Shown here in pieces: positions 37,952 to 48,358 of a stretch of DNA of 64,000 nt. The position numbers were made by a program, and so were the translations under genes. Source of the DNA: Marinicella sediminis (GTDB lineage: Bacteria; Pseudomonadota; Gammaproteobacteria; Xanthomonadales; Marinicellaceae). Within the stretch, counting starts at the first letter, position 1. Every line of letters starts with the position of its first letter. The notes under the pieces are model-generated. The model was not told where the DNA came from, searched no databases, and worked only from the letters and a program-made list of their open reading frames with translations. The DNA lies in NCBI RefSeq assembly GCF_002000055.1, contig NZ_MVBD01000007.1, forward strand, positions 62,001 to 126,000. Direction: 5' to 3'.

Positions 37952-38578
37952 TTACAACGTACCGAAAATTTTATCCCCGGCATCTCCCAGACCTGGCAGG
38001 ATATAACCTTGTTCATTGAGGCGATCATCAACCGCAGCCACATAAATATCCACTTCAGGGTGGTGCTGTTCAATGCGCTTAATGCCTTCAGGGGCAGCCA
38101 CCAGGAAAATCCCTTTGATCCGTTGACAACCGGCCTTTTTCAAAAGCTCCAAAGTCGCGTCCAGGGTGCCTCCGGTGGCCAGCATCGGGTCGATCACCAG
38201 CACATCACGGTCTTTGATGTCTGACACCAGTTTTTCGTAATAAGCTTCTGCTTCCAGTGTTTCTTCATTGCGGGCAAAACCAACCACTGATACCCCGGCA
38301 CCAGGGATCATTTGCAAAACCCCGTCAAGCATACCCAGACCAGCCCGCAGAATGGGTACCACAGAAATCTGCCGCCCCTTGATTTTCTCGACAGCGGTCT
38401 CTCCTGCCCAGGTAGGGATGGTGGTACTTTCTGTCGATAAATCGCGGGTTGCTTCATAAGTAAGCAAGACACCAATTTCAGCCACAATTTTGCGGAAATC
38501 CATGACCTCAATGTCTTTGTGCCTCAGCAATCCTATTTTATGTTTTACCAGCGGGTGTTTGATTTCGTAAACGGCCAT
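37952..38578 (-). CDS. upp: uracil phosphoribosyltransferase
   Basis: The 208-residue enzyme converts uracil and PRPP to UMP in pyrimidine salvage. It is full length with the standard motifs: [33 protein letters not shown], the PRPP loop [13 protein letters not shown], and the C-terminal [12 protein letters not shown] uracil-binding end. It is preceded by a 262-base gap to the divergent sugar dehydrogenase gene. Confidence 0.97.
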   Translation of the reverse strand: MAVYEIKHPLVKHKIGLLRHKDIEVMDFRKIVAEIGVLLTYEATRDLSTESTTIPTWAGETAVEKIKGRQISVVPILRAGLGMLDGVLQMIPGAGVSVVGFARNEETLEAEAYYEKLVSDIKDRDVLVIDPMLATGGTLDATLELLKKAGCQRIKGIFLVAAPEGIKRIEQHHPEVDIYVAAVDDRLNEQGYILPGLGDAGDKIFGTL

Positions 38579-38840
38579 GTTGTCAGCTTGAATAAAGAGG
38601 CAATGATTCTAGCAGATTTTGTCTTTTGATGGAGCCGGCAAGGAGAATCTTGCAACCGCTTTGGTTGGCTCACAACAAGCCATCCGGCAGTCGGAATCGG
38701 GCTGAATTAAACCGTTGGTTCTGTGAATCAGACCGTTCAACCCATTGGAACTGGACGATTTCAAAGGTGTTCATCTAGACTTTCCACACCCCCGGCTGAA
38801 TCGCGGCGGAATAATAAAACAACAATCAATGTAGTGGGAT

Positions 38841-40022
38841 ATGAAAAATTTATTTGTGTTATTGAGCATTATTTTGTGCAGTCAGGTGATTGCACAACCG
38901 GCTTTCCTGGGTACTGAAGATGTGGCCGGGGGGTTCAGTTCTCCGGTCAGCGTGACCCATGCCCCAGACGGCACTGACCGGCTGTTTGTCACTCAGCAAG
39001 GGGGGCAGATTAAGGTGATTGATGGCGGCATACACCTGCCAACTCCGTTTCTCGATATCTCCGGGATTATCACCTCAGGGGGTGAACAAGGGCTGCTGGG
39101 GTTGGCTTTTCACCCACAGTATGCCAGCAATGGTTTCTTGTATGTCAACTACACCGATCTGAATGGCGACACAGTGGTTGCCAGGTACAGTGTTTCGGCC
39201 GCAGACGCCAACATCGCAGATGACCAGTCGGCGTTGACCATACTGACGTTTGATCAGCCTTTTGGTGCTCATAATGGCGGAGACATACACTTTGGGCCCC
39301 ATGATGGGTTGCTGTACATCAGTTCAGGAGATGGCAGTGGTGATCCGATGGCTTCTCAGGATCCTGACAGCCTGCTGGGAAAAATCCTGCGCATCGATGT
39401 GGACGGTGACGACTTTCCTTCAGACCCATTAAAAAATCATGCCATACCACCAGACAACCCTTACGTTGGAATCAGCGGAGCAGATGAAGTGTGGGTCAGT
39501 GGACTGCGCAATCCCTGGCGCTTTTCCCATGACCGGCTGACCGGTGATCTGTTCATCGGTGATGTGGGTGAAGACAGCTGGGAAGAATTCAATTACGTCC
39601 CGGCCACCAGTGATGGCGGCGAGAATTTCGGCTGGCCTTGTTTTGAAGGCGCAGATGCTTCCGGTGCAGGAGGCTGTGATGTCAATGGGCCCAATGAACT
39701 GCCCATTGCTGCACTGGCTCACAGTGATCCCGAGTCCAACTACTGTTCAGCCATTGGTGGGTACCGATACCGGGGACAGGACTATCCTGGCCTTGCAGGC
39801 TGGTACATATTCACCGACTGGTGTGATGGTGATTATTTCGTGGCCCGGCCGGGTGTGAACGGTTGGGAAGTTCACAACATGGGTACCTTGATCGGCGGCT
39901 TTGCTGTCACTGGCATGGGGGAAGATGAAGCCGGAGAATTGTATGCTGTGGCCTGGAGCGGGGTGTTGAAAATCACCGGTCCAGGGGACAATATTTTTAC
40001 CGGCGATTTTGATAACAACTGA
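38841..40022 (+). CDS. exported PQQ-dependent sugar dehydrogenase-like beta-propeller
   Basis: The 393-residue protein has a signal peptide (LFVLLSIILCSQVIAQ). The six-bladed GSDH/SGDH-type propeller is seen in RLFVTQQGGQIKVIDGG, GLLGLAFHPQYASNG, the HNGGDIHFGPHDGLLYISSGD core, and GLRNPWRFS. These fit soluble glucose dehydrogenase-like proteins that use PQQ with calcium. It ends GDNIFTGDFDNN, a variant of the tail seen in other exported proteins here. Only 15 bases separate it from the giant cytochrome gene, which suggests one transcript and electron transfer from the dehydrogenase to its haems (inference). Confidence 0.85.
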   Translation: MKNLFVLLSIILCSQVIAQPAFLGTEDVAGGFSSPVSVTHAPDGTDRLFVTQQGGQIKVIDGGIHLPTPFLDISGIITSGGEQGLLGLAFHPQYASNGFLYVNYTDLNGDTVVARYSVSAADANIADDQSALTILTFDQPFGAHNGGDIHFGPHDGLLYISSGDGSGDPMASQDPDSLLGKILRIDVDGDDFPSDPLKNHAIPPDNPYVGISGADEVWVSGLRNPWRFSHDRLTGDLFIGDVGEDSWEEFNYVPATSDGGENFGWPCFEGADASGAGGCDVNGPNELPIAALAHSDPESNYCSAIGGYRYRGQDYPGLAGWYIFTDWCDGDYFVARPGVNGWEVHNMGTLIGGFAVTGMGEDEAGELYAVAWSGVLKITGPGDNIFTGDFDNN

Positions 40023-40037
40023 ATTCAGGAGTTTTCC

Positions 40038-43000
40038 ATGTTTAAATCCAGCAACACACTGGCTTTGATGATTTGTCTGGCGGCTTTGTTGCCGGCAAGG
40101 ACAATGGCACAAATCCCCGCAGTTCCCGCAGCCTTTCCCAACCAGGCCTGTACGCCCGGACAATTGCATTACCGGCAAGCCGGCATGGGGCGCATCACCA
40201 ACATTGTCTATCACAATGGTCATATCTATACCAACAACGTGGCCGGTGGTGATGTCAGAGAGTTCCTGTTCAGTGACTTCAATGACCCTGGCAGCCTGTT
40301 TCTGAATGCGGACACTGGTCTGGTCTCACTGGCCAACCAGGGTAACCATGGTCACTTTAAAATCGGTGATTACGCTTCCAGCCATTGGCGGGCCGCATAT
40401 CAACGAACTGGTGTAGGCGTCAACCTGATGGATGCACCCGATCCTCCTGACTGGGTCAGTTGGCAAGCACAACCAGCGGCACCTGATACCGGTTCAATCC
40501 GGATATTCTACCCCTGGTCGGTGCCATTTAACTGGCTGCAATACGGACCCACACCAGCCACCGCGAGGCTGTACCGGGCAGATCAATTGCTTGCCGAATG
40601 GGAACCACTGGGTGAGCACGGCATTGCCGGAAACTCCATCTTATTGGGCAACTTGCTGTTCATCACTTCCGATGCCACCATGCGGGGGATTGCCGCTTAT
40701 GACATCAGTCCGGTGTTCAATGATCCACCTGAGGACCCTGTGCTGGTAGACCGGCTCAACGGCCTGATTGGTGGGTACATGGGTGCCATCTGGCAGGATT
40801 ATCTGGTCCTGGCTGGCGGTTCAGACCGCGACATCCTGCAAATTGTTGACATCAGTGACCCCACCGACATGCGCCTGATCCAGACCTTTGACTTGCGGGG
40901 AGATGATGACCTCAATGCCGGAACCAATGTTCCTTATGTACAAACTCAGGATGAATTCATTTTCACCCGCCGGCACAAAATCAACCTCGAAACCCTGCAA
41001 ATAGTGCATGAGTTTGATGAAGTAGGTAACAACCGCCCAGCCGGTAGCGTGGCAGGGCAGATTGACACCAGTCAGTACTTACTGCCGCTGGGTAATATGC
41101 TGATTACTGGAGGTTATTCTTTTGCCGGACGGGATGCCATCGGTGTCTGGTGTCACCAGGCTACACCGGATACCCGTGGTCCCTATGTGGGGCACCACAT
41201 CCCGCAGGATGGCCAGGTGAATTATCCAACTGGTGCGCCCATCAGCCTGGTCATCGCAGAAGAACTGGAATCATTCACCATCGTCAACGGGGTGTCACTG
41301 ATTGTCAGACCGGTTGGTGGCCAGCCGATTGATGTGTGGCATGCCTTTTCTCACGATGGCGTTCTGACCATCACTCCGAAACAATATTTCGCAGTTGACA
41401 CCACTTATGAAGTGATCATTCCAGCCGGTGGCATCAAGGATGCCGCAGGCAATGGCATTGAAGGTTATTCTTTCAGTTTTTCCACCGGTGGAGGCATCGC
41501 CGGTGCCAACCAGGCGCCGGAGATCACCTCTTTTGACAGCAGCCAGAGTCCGGCATCTCCCGGAGTCAATATCCATTTCACCGCCACCGCCATTGATCCG
41601 GAAGGCGACCCCGTTGAATACCGATATGTACTCGGTGACGGCACACCAGCAACCAGCTGGTCTTCAACCAGCGACATCAGTCACAGCTTTGCTGTGCCAG
41701 GGCATTTCAATGTGAAGCTTCAGGTGCGGGACATCAAACCCAACGGCACGTCCTCTGTGGTCACCGCCACCCGCACCCAAACGGTGGTCAATACCATCAA
41801 CCTGGCCTCGCCCAGCCGCACCTCTATGCTGGCCATGGATCCAAGTAATCAATGGCTGTGGAACGTCAATCCCGATAACGACAGTGTGGCTCAGATCAGC
41901 ACCCAGACCAATACCCTGCTGGCAGAATTTGAGTTGTCTGCCTGGCACCCCGGGATCAATCAGTTTAACCCCAAATCTCTGGCCATTGATGGCAACGGCC
42001 AGGTATGGATCATCAGCGAAGATGCTGCTTTGATCACCATCATCGATCAACAAGGACAATACCTGGATCACATTGAAACTGGTTATGGTTCACAACCACA
42101 ATCGGTACTCAGCAGCGCCGATGGCCAGACCATGTTTGTCGCCTTGGGCCATGGGGCAACGGCAGACCCAAACAATGGAGAGGTGGTCAAATACGATGCC
42201 CTGACCCGCAATGAATTGGGGCGCACCGAAGTTGGACCGCTGCCCCGTGCCATGGCCCTGACCGGCGATGGACAGCAATTGTTTGTGGCAGAATTCCTGG
42301 CCAGGAAGAACCATGCGGTGATCTGGCAACTTGATGCTCAGAACATGACCGTAAGCAACACCCTGAATTTATTCCGGGACCGCGGCCTGAACGGCATTGA
42401 TTCAGGTGGCAGTGACGGCCCCGGCGTGCCCAATTACCTGACCAGCCTGACCATCAGCCCTGACCATAACTGGCTGTGGTACAGCGCCATTAAAGCCGAC
42501 ACCTTCCGCGGTGAATATTTTCAACAACAGGGTGAGATCAACCTGCCCAGCAGCCATGACACCACCGTCAGGTCTATGCTCGGAAGGATTGACCTGCTTG
42601 CCAATCCACCACATGAACCAGAGTTTTTTGGCTTCAACGGGATACCCTCCAGAATGGATGTAGACAATGCAGACTCCCCTTCGTCGATCACTTTCAACAC
42701 CACAGGCGATTATGTGTTCATAACCTTGCAGGGGAATAACACGGTGGCCGCCTTCGATGACCTGGCGGTGCGACAAAATGTAGGACAAAGCAGTGTCTGG
42801 AGGGCACTCAGCGGCGCCGCTCCACAGGCCAGCCTGTATGACCCGGTTAACCAGTCATTGTGGGTAAAAAACCTGATGAGCCGTGACCTGACCCGGTTAG
42901 ACCTCGCTGAGTTTTTTAACAGCGGAACCATTCAGTTAAATCCCATGACAGTGAACACCACCCTCAATGAAGCACTGTCTGCCGATGAGTTGGCCGGCAA

Positions 43001-44216
43001 ACAAGCGTTCTATTTTGCCGGAAACAACCCGGTTGGCCAGAATGACATGAGTTTTGAGGGCTACATCTCTTGTGCCAGTTGTCACCTGGATGGGGCACAT
43101 GACGGACGCGTGTGGGACTTTACCCAACGGGGGGAAGGATTGCGCAACACCACGGACCTCAGAGGCCGGCGGGGAACCGGGCACGGCAATGTGCATTGGT
43201 CAGCCAACTTTGATGAAATTCAGGATTTTGTGCTGGACATGGTGAATCATTTTGGTGGTACAGGTTTCCTGGCTGACGGCCAGTCACCCAATGATTCGCT
43301 GGGCGTCCCCAATGCGATGACTGCGCTTGAACTGGATCAACTCAGCGCTTATGTCAGTTCGCTGTCATCTGACTCCCTTCCTCCCAGTCCATACCGCCTT
43401 GACGACGGCCAATTATCCGCTGCAGCCAGCCGTGGGGCACAGGTATTCAATACCCTCAGTTGTGATGGTTGCCACCAACCAGACAATGATTATCAAAACA
43501 GTCAACTGGGTGCCAACCCCCAATTACATGACGTGGGTACCCTCAGAGACAGCTCCGGTGGACGCCTGAACGGTCCACTCAATGGCATTGACACCCCAAC
43601 TTTGCTGAGTGTATGGCAAACCGCTCCTTATTTTCATGACGGTTCGGCCCACACCCTGGAAGATGTTTTCATGGTTGCTGGCGGCCAGAACCTGCAGGCT
43701 GAAGATGCGGTGCTTTCCGGAGGAGCCTTTGAACCTCAGTTCATTGAGTACAACCAGGACAGCAGTGCCTATGGAACCTTTATCCAACTGCCCGGCACCA
43801 TCACATTTAGTCAGGTTGAAGGCGGTTCAGGAGGACCCTCTGCCATTGAAATCCGGGTCATTGGTTCTGACAATCAGTCCCTGGATCTCACGGTTCAAGT
43901 CAATGGCGCCAGCCATACCCTGTCCGTCCCACCATCGAACATCCGGCTTGACTGGCAAGCAGCCAGACTGGAAGGTGTGGTAATGAATAACGGCACCAAC
44001 AACACCATCAGTTTTACTTATGCTGGTAATCAGGAGGTGCTGATCGATGAAGTGATCATATCAACAGCAGATGATTTGTTGATGGCCGCACCGCACCGCG
44101 TGGCTTCAACCCTCTCTCCCAATGACTTTGCTGATTTGCTGACTTATCTCAGGTCGCTGGATGGTACCGACAGTGTGGTACCTGCCGACCTGATATTTGC
44201 CGATGGCTTTGATTAA
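40038..44216 (+). CDS. giant exported dihaem cytochrome protein with beta-propeller, Ig-like, PKD and CBM-like domains
   Basis: The 1392-residue protein has a signal peptide (SSNTLALMICLAALLPARTMAQ region). In order: an LVIVD-type propeller (about 40-385, ILQIVDISDPTDMRLIQTF); an SbsA-type Ig-like domain (about 385-480); a PKD domain (about 490-580, EITSFDSSQSP to FNVKLQVRD); a YVTN-type propeller (about 590-930); a c-type haem domain with CASCH at 1012-1016; a second with CDGCH at 1142-1146 and PYFHDGSAHTLEDVF; a CBM6-like insert (about 1217-1342); the rest of the haem domain (ADLLTYLRSL, about 1361-1376); and DLIFADGFD at the end. It resembles cytochrome c peroxidase-type dihaem proteins. 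AGGAG precedes the ATG. Confidence 0.82.
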   Translation: MFKSSNTLALMICLAALLPARTMAQIPAVPAAFPNQACTPGQLHYRQAGMGRITNIVYHNGHIYTNNVAGGDVREFLFSDFNDPGSLFLNADTGLVSLANQGNHGHFKIGDYASSHWRAAYQRTGVGVNLMDAPDPPDWVSWQAQPAAPDTGSIRIFYPWSVPFNWLQYGPTPATARLYRADQLLAEWEPLGEHGIAGNSILLGNLLFITSDATMRGIAAYDISPVFNDPPEDPVLVDRLNGLIGGYMGAIWQDYLVLAGGSDRDILQIVDISDPTDMRLIQTFDLRGDDDLNAGTNVPYVQTQDEFIFTRRHKINLETLQIVHEFDEVGNNRPAGSVAGQIDTSQYLLPLGNMLITGGYSFAGRDAIGVWCHQATPDTRGPYVGHHIPQDGQVNYPTGAPISLVIAEELESFTIVNGVSLIVRPVGGQPIDVWHAFSHDGVLTITPKQYFAVDTTYEVIIPAGGIKDAAGNGIEGYSFSFSTGGGIAGANQAPEITSFDSSQSPASPGVNIHFTATAIDPEGDPVEYRYVLGDGTPATSWSSTSDISHSFAVPGHFNVKLQVRDIKPNGTSSVVTATRTQTVVNTINLASPSRTSMLAMDPSNQWLWNVNPDNDSVAQISTQTNTLLAEFELSAWHPGINQFNPKSLAIDGNGQVWIISEDAALITIIDQQGQYLDHIETGYGSQPQSVLSSADGQTMFVALGHGATADPNNGEVVKYDALTRNELGRTEVGPLPRAMALTGDGQQLFVAEFLARKNHAVIWQLDAQNMTVSNTLNLFRDRGLNGIDSGGSDGPGVPNYLTSLTISPDHNWLWYSAIKADTFRGEYFQQQGEINLPSSHDTTVRSMLGRIDLLANPPHEPEFFGFNGIPSRMDVDNADSPSSITFNTTGDYVFITLQGNNTVAAFDDLAVRQNVGQSSVWRALSGAAPQASLYDPVNQSLWVKNLMSRDLTRLDLAEFFNSGTIQLNPMTVNTTLNEALSADELAGKQAFYFAGNNPVGQNDMSFEGYISCASCHLDGAHDGRVWDFTQRGEGLRNTTDLRGRRGTGHGNVHWSANFDEIQDFVLDMVNHFGGTGFLADGQSPNDSLGVPNAMTALELDQLSAYVSSLSSDSLPPSPYRLDDGQLSAAASRGAQVFNTLSCDGCHQPDNDYQNSQLGANPQLHDVGTLRDSSGGRLNGPLNGIDTPTLLSVWQTAPYFHDGSAHTLEDVFMVAGGQNLQAEDAVLSGGAFEPQFIEYNQDSSAYGTFIQLPGTITFSQVEGGSGGPSAIEIRVIGSDNQSLDLTVQVNGASHTLSVPPSNIRLDWQAARLEGVVMNNGTNNTISFTYAGNQEVLIDEVIISTADDLLMAAPHRVASTLSPNDFADLLTYLRSLDGTDSVVPADLIFADGFD

Positions 44217-44229
44217 CTTCTGACCACTG

Positions 44230-44268
44230 GAGGAGCATGGTGTCAATCCCCCTGCTCCTCATTTTTTT
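44230..44268 (+). terminator. rho-independent terminator after the cytochrome gene
   Basis: A GAGGAGCA/TGCTCCTC stem with a 15-base loop is followed by A and T7, starting 13 bases after the stop codon. It closes the sugar dehydrogenase-cytochrome unit. Confidence 0.85.
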
Positions 44269-44445
44269 AGGGCCCATCAAGATCGTTTTCGACACTCTGA
44301 TCAACCAAAGGTCCTGAGAATCATTCGGATCATTTATTCATATGTTCTGAACCCTTTCAGACCCATTCTTCAATTTCAGGTACAGATCGCATACATTATG
44401 CAAACAGTCGTTTGATTTAATCCACTGCTTATTTTTGATCAGGCA

Positions 44446-44474
44446 TTGACTGTAGCCCCGCGGCCACGCATACT
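44446..44474 (+). promoter_or_regulatory. sigma-70 promoter candidate for bioB
   Basis: TTGACT (44446-44451), a 17-base spacer and CATACT (44469-44474) lie 27 bases before ATG 44502. The spacer is GC-rich. Confidence 0.5.
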
Positions 44475-44501
44475 TCTGTTTTTGATTTTTTTAGCCTCAC
44501 C

Positions 44502-45467
44502 ATGACCGATGAAACCCTGATCAGAAACGACTGGACCCAGCAAGATGTTGACCAGCTGTTTGCCATGCCGTTCAACGACTTGTTGTTCAAAGCCCAGCAG
44601 ATTCACCGGGAATTTTTTAATCCCAACCACGTACAAATCAGCACCTTACTGAGTATCAAAACCGGTGCCTGTCCGGAAGACTGTAATTACTGTCCGCAAT
44701 CGGTGCGCTATGACACCGAAGTGGAAGCCGAACCATTGATGGAGGTCGACACCGTGGTTGAACAGGCTGGCCTGGCTAAACAACAGGGTGCCACCCGCTT
44801 TTGTATGGGTGCAGCATGGCGCAGCCCCAAAGACCGTGACCTGGACCAGGTCATTGAAATGGTCAAAGGGGTAAAAGCACTGGGTATGGAAACCTGCCTG
44901 ACACTGGGCATGTTGAGCCCTGAACAGTCTGAAAAACTGTCCGCTGCAGGGCTGGATTACTACAACCACAACATCGATACTTCAGAGTCTTATTATCAGA
45001 AAATCATCACCACCCGTAAATTTGAAATGCGCATGGATACACTGAAGAATGTTCAGCAATCCGGCATCAATGTCTGTTCCGGAGGCATCATCGGCATGGG
45101 TGAATCACAGCAAGACCGGGGTGGCATGCTGATGGCACTGGCCAACCTGGAGCAACACCCGGGTAGCGTACCCATCAATGCCCTGGTTCAGGTCAAAGGC
45201 ACGCCATTACATGGCATAGATAAACTGGATGAACTGGACTTTGTCCGCACCATTGCCGTGGCCCGCATCATGATGCCCAAATCCATGGTGCGCTTATCAG
45301 CTGGACGCAATGACATGTCTGAAGCGGTTCAGGCGATGTGTTTTCTGGCCGGCGCCAACTCGATTTTTTATGGCGAGAAACTACTGACCACAGCCAACCC
45401 AGAGGAAAACAAAGACCTGGCATTGTTCAAAAAACTGGGTATTGAACCGATGCCACAACGGCATTGA
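44502..45467 (+). CDS. bioB: biotin synthase
   Basis: The 321-residue radical SAM enzyme inserts sulfur into dethiobiotin. The 4Fe-4S site is CPEDCNYC (CxxxCxxC); the loop [49 protein letters not shown] and MGESQQDRG are all BioB-specific and bind SAM, dethiobiotin and the second cluster. Length equals the family norm. It precedes bioF; no BirA-type operator palindrome is seen upstream. Confidence 0.97.
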   Translation: MTDETLIRNDWTQQDVDQLFAMPFNDLLFKAQQIHREFFNPNHVQISTLLSIKTGACPEDCNYCPQSVRYDTEVEAEPLMEVDTVVEQAGLAKQQGATRFCMGAAWRSPKDRDLDQVIEMVKGVKALGMETCLTLGMLSPEQSEKLSAAGLDYYNHNIDTSESYYQKIITTRKFEMRMDTLKNVQQSGINVCSGGIIGMGESQQDRGGMLMALANLEQHPGSVPINALVQVKGTPLHGIDKLDELDFVRTIAVARIMMPKSMVRLSAGRNDMSEAVQAMCFLAGANSIFYGEKLLTTANPEENKDLALFKKLGIEPMPQRH

Positions 45468-45495
45468 TTGTCTGAGTTGAACGCCAGATTTTCAG

Positions 45496-45524
45496 TTGTC
45501 AGAACCATCGGGTATACTTTATAA
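45496..45524 (+). promoter_or_regulatory. possible promoter between bioB and bioF
   Basis: TTGTCA (45496-45501), a 17-base spacer and TTATAA (45519-45524) can be read, with an overlapping TATACT at 45513-45518. bioF may therefore also have its own promoter. Confidence 0.35.
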
Positions 45525-45569
45525 AAGCCAGCTGATGGGTCAGTGGTCTACAGACAACAACGGTGTTTC

Positions 45570-46721
45570 ATGAACCCTGTAAAAGAACTGGAAAAACTCA
45601 AAGCCAACCACCTGTTCCGGATACGCCATGCCAGGACATCCAGAGTGGGACGCTATGTCTCTGTTGAAGGCAAACAAATGCTGAACTTCAACAGCAATGA
45701 TTACCTGGGTTTGGCCAGTGATCCAGCGGTGATTCAGGCAGCTCATGAGGCCGCCCTGAAGTTTGGCTTCGGTTCAACCGGCTCACCCATGATGTCAGGT
45801 TACACCTCCATGCATCAGGAACTCGAATATGCCATGGCAGATTTTCTGGGTTATCCAAGGGTGGTGGTGTTTTCATCAGGCTATCTGGCCAACCTCGGTG
45901 TGGCACAGGCTTTGCTGAAAAAAAATGACTGGTTCATTCAGGACCGTCTGAATCATGCTTCTCTGATTGATGCGGCCATGCTGACCGGCGCTGAACTCAA
46001 ACGCTATGCCCACTTAAACAACGACAAGGCCGAAGCCCTGTTACAGGAAGACATCAACCGTTTCAAACTGTGGGCCACTGAGGGTGTTTTCAGCATGGAC
46101 GGAGACTCACATGAGTTATTTCAGGCCGCTTTGAGCGCCCACACCTACAACGCCCTGCTGTGGGTCGATGATTGTCACGGCGTGGGTGTCATGGGCACCA
46201 ATGGCCGCGGCGTGCTGGACACCCAGTCACTGAGCGAAACAGAGGTTCCGATCCTTTCGGGAACCTTTGGCAAAGCATTTGGCACCAGTGGCGCTTATGT
46301 GGCTGGTTCTGAGGACTGGATCGAATCCATCATTCAGTTTGCCCGCACCTATAAATTCAACACCGCATTACCGGTTCCCGTGGTGGCAGCCACCCTGAAA
46401 GCGCTGGAAATCATCAAAACAGAACCCTGGCGCCGCGATAAGGTCCTCGATCTGATTCATCATTACCGACAGGAGTGTGGCAAATACGGCTTGGCTGAGA
46501 TCGCCCGCTTTACCGACTCACCCATCCAGCCGATTATGCTCAAAACAGAACAGGCTGCCCTCGAAAAAACAGCCTATCTGAAACAGTGTGGCATCGCCAC
46601 CACCGCCATCCGCCCACCCACTGTACCCAAAAATCAGTGCCGGTTACGCATCACCCTGAGCCACCACCTGGAACATGAAGACATTGATCTACTGGTGCAA
46701 TGCCTGATTGGCAATTATTGA
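45570..46721 (+). CDS. bioF: 8-amino-7-oxononanoate synthase
   Basis: The 383-residue PLP enzyme of the alpha-oxoamine synthase family condenses pimeloyl-ACP/CoA with alanine at the start of the biotin ring pathway. NFNSNDYLGLASDP, GSTGSPMMSGYTSMHQELE, WVDDCHGVGVMGTNGRG and the PLP lysine in SGTFGKAFGTSGAY match BioF. The close relative Kbl (glycine C-acetyltransferase) is an alternative, but bioB upstream supports BioF. ATG 45570 agrees with the family start. The last 7 bases overlap the convergent Na/Pi transporter gene. Confidence 0.92.
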   Translation: MNPVKELEKLKANHLFRIRHARTSRVGRYVSVEGKQMLNFNSNDYLGLASDPAVIQAAHEAALKFGFGSTGSPMMSGYTSMHQELEYAMADFLGYPRVVVFSSGYLANLGVAQALLKKNDWFIQDRLNHASLIDAAMLTGAELKRYAHLNNDKAEALLQEDINRFKLWATEGVFSMDGDSHELFQAALSAHTYNALLWVDDCHGVGVMGTNGRGVLDTQSLSETEVPILSGTFGKAFGTSGAYVAGSEDWIESIIQFARTYKFNTALPVPVVAATLKALEIIKTEPWRRDKVLDLIHHYRQECGKYGLAEIARFTDSPIQPIMLKTEQAALEKTAYLKQCGIATTAIRPPTVPKNQCRLRITLSHHLEHEDIDLLVQCLIGNY

Positions 46722-48358
46722 ACCGACCGGGTTTTACGAACATTTCCCAACGCTTTAACCAGGGCGCTTTTGGAGTTGTACAATTCTTTGTTGACGTTCA
46801 ATAAAGTTGATAACTCATGACCACTGACTGAATCATCAGACATGTGTTGATGGATGTGTTGTCTGAATTCCCGCCGAGCTGTGTTGGCCTGCATTTTCAG
46901 TTGTTGTAAATCCTCTGCAAGAATCTCCTCTTGTTGCATCACCAGTTCAACCAACTGCTCATAATCCCTGGCTGCCTGGTTCATCAAACCGGCAAAATAA
47001 TCAGCCACCCGGGGCTGATTGGGCAACTGGAACTGTTCGATGTTGTCACGGATGTCCTTGATGGACTTGGCGGCATAAATGGCTGCCCTGATGGCCTGCA
47101 TGTGGTGATCAATGCTGTGGGCCATGCTGATGACACCAGGCACTGTCTGCGACTCCAGATGTGGGTTGTGTTTCTGGATTTGCAGGGCATAATGAATGAT
47201 GTCTCCTTCCAGGCTTTTCAGGTGCTGGTAAAAAGTCGCGTCGGACTGGTGACTGAATGCCTCTGGTAATTCATCATCAGAGATCATGGTTTGTCTGAAA
47301 TTCAGCACCCGCATGTTGAACACCACCACCAGCGCAATCAGCCTTTTGGTTTCCTGATTCAGGGCCAGCATGGCTGCTTCTGACACGGTTGCCGGAACGG
47401 CATGAATGTAGGCCACGGTTCGGGCCGGTTCGCGGTCCTGGACCAATCGTTCCAGAAAAGCACTGTACTGGCGGATGAAAGGCAAAAACAACAACAATCC
47501 GGTCAGGTTAAAAATGCTGTGAAAAGCCACCAGCCCAAACAAGGGATCATCAATGTGTAACCAGCTGATTAACGACAAAATCAGGCCAATAGACAAAAAC
47601 GCCAGTACATCAACCACCAGATTAAAAATCACATGGGCCATTGCCAGCCGTCGTTTGGCAGCAGCACCCTGCAATGAGCCAATCAGTACGGTACTGGTGG
47701 TGCCCAGATCAGCACCGATGACCAGCGCAGCGGCGGCTGGTAAGCTGAGCATGTCTGCATACAGCGCGGCCAATGCCAGCATCATCATCACTGAGCTGCT
47801 TTGAATGATGGCGGTGATCACCACCCCAAATAACAGGTAGACCACCAGCGGATAACCTTGCAACACATCCAGTTGTAATTCCGCAGAAAATTGCGTGAAA
47901 CTGCCTTTCATCCAGTCCAGCCCGAGCAACAACAGGCCCAGACCCAACAACAACAATGAGATGGATTGTAAACGGCCTTTGAGTAAACCACAGCCCAGAC
48001 CACTGACACCCAGCAAAGGCATGACCCAAAGTGACATATCAACCTTGAACCCCAGGGTGGCGACCATCCAGCCAGTGAACGTGGTACCCAGATTAGAACC
48101 CAGAACCACACCGATGCCATTGACCAACGGCATGATGCCGGCACCCAGAAATGCCAGGGTAATCAGGCCAACCAGAGAGCTGCTTTGTACCATGGCAGTG
48201 GCCACAATACCGGTGAACACCGCACGCAATGGGTGATTGGTGGAATGAATGATCCAATGATTGAAACCCGGTCCGGCGACTTTTTTCAGAGCAAGCTCAA
48301 GCTGCTTCATTCCAAACAGAAACAAACCCAGTCCGGCCAATGCCTGCCAAAACGCCAT
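46715..48358 (-). CDS. Na/Pi cotransporter family protein with PhoU-like domain
   Basis: The 547-residue inner-membrane protein has about eight helices with the two inverted QSSS motifs of the PNaS family (MVQSSSLVGLITLA and IIQSSSVMMMLALA), and GSNLGTTFTGW and GADLGTTSTVLIG elements. The C-terminal 210 residues are a helical PhoU-like cytoplasmic domain (MISDDELPEAFSHQ onward). It imports phosphate with sodium. ATG 48358 is chosen because AGAGGA lies five bases upstream; the longer frame adds an unlikely N-terminus. Confidence 0.92.
   Translation of the reverse strand: MAFWQALAGLGLFLFGMKQLELALKKVAGPGFNHWIIHSTNHPLRAVFTGIVATAMVQSSSLVGLITLAFLGAGIMPLVNGIGVVLGSNLGTTFTGWMVATLGFKVDMSLWVMPLLGVSGLGCGLLKGRLQSISLLLLGLGLLLLGLDWMKGSFTQFSAELQLDVLQGYPLVVYLLFGVVITAIIQSSSVMMMLALAALYADMLSLPAAAALVIGADLGTTSTVLIGSLQGAAAKRRLAMAHVIFNLVVDVLAFLSIGLILSLISWLHIDDPLFGLVAFHSIFNLTGLLLFLPFIRQYSAFLERLVQDREPARTVAYIHAVPATVSEAAMLALNQETKRLIALVVVFNMRVLNFRQTMISDDELPEAFSHQSDATFYQHLKSLEGDIIHYALQIQKHNPHLESQTVPGVISMAHSIDHHMQAIRAAIYAAKSIKDIRDNIEQFQLPNQPRVADYFAGLMNQAARDYEQLVELVMQQEEILAEDLQQLKMQANTARREFRQHIHQHMSDDSVSGHELSTLLNVNKELYNSKSALVKALGNVRKTRSVQ

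Noticed and set aside
44270-44501. BirA-type operator before bioB
   Set aside because: No long TTGTAAACC-like palindrome is visible; only a sigma-70-like promoter can be read.
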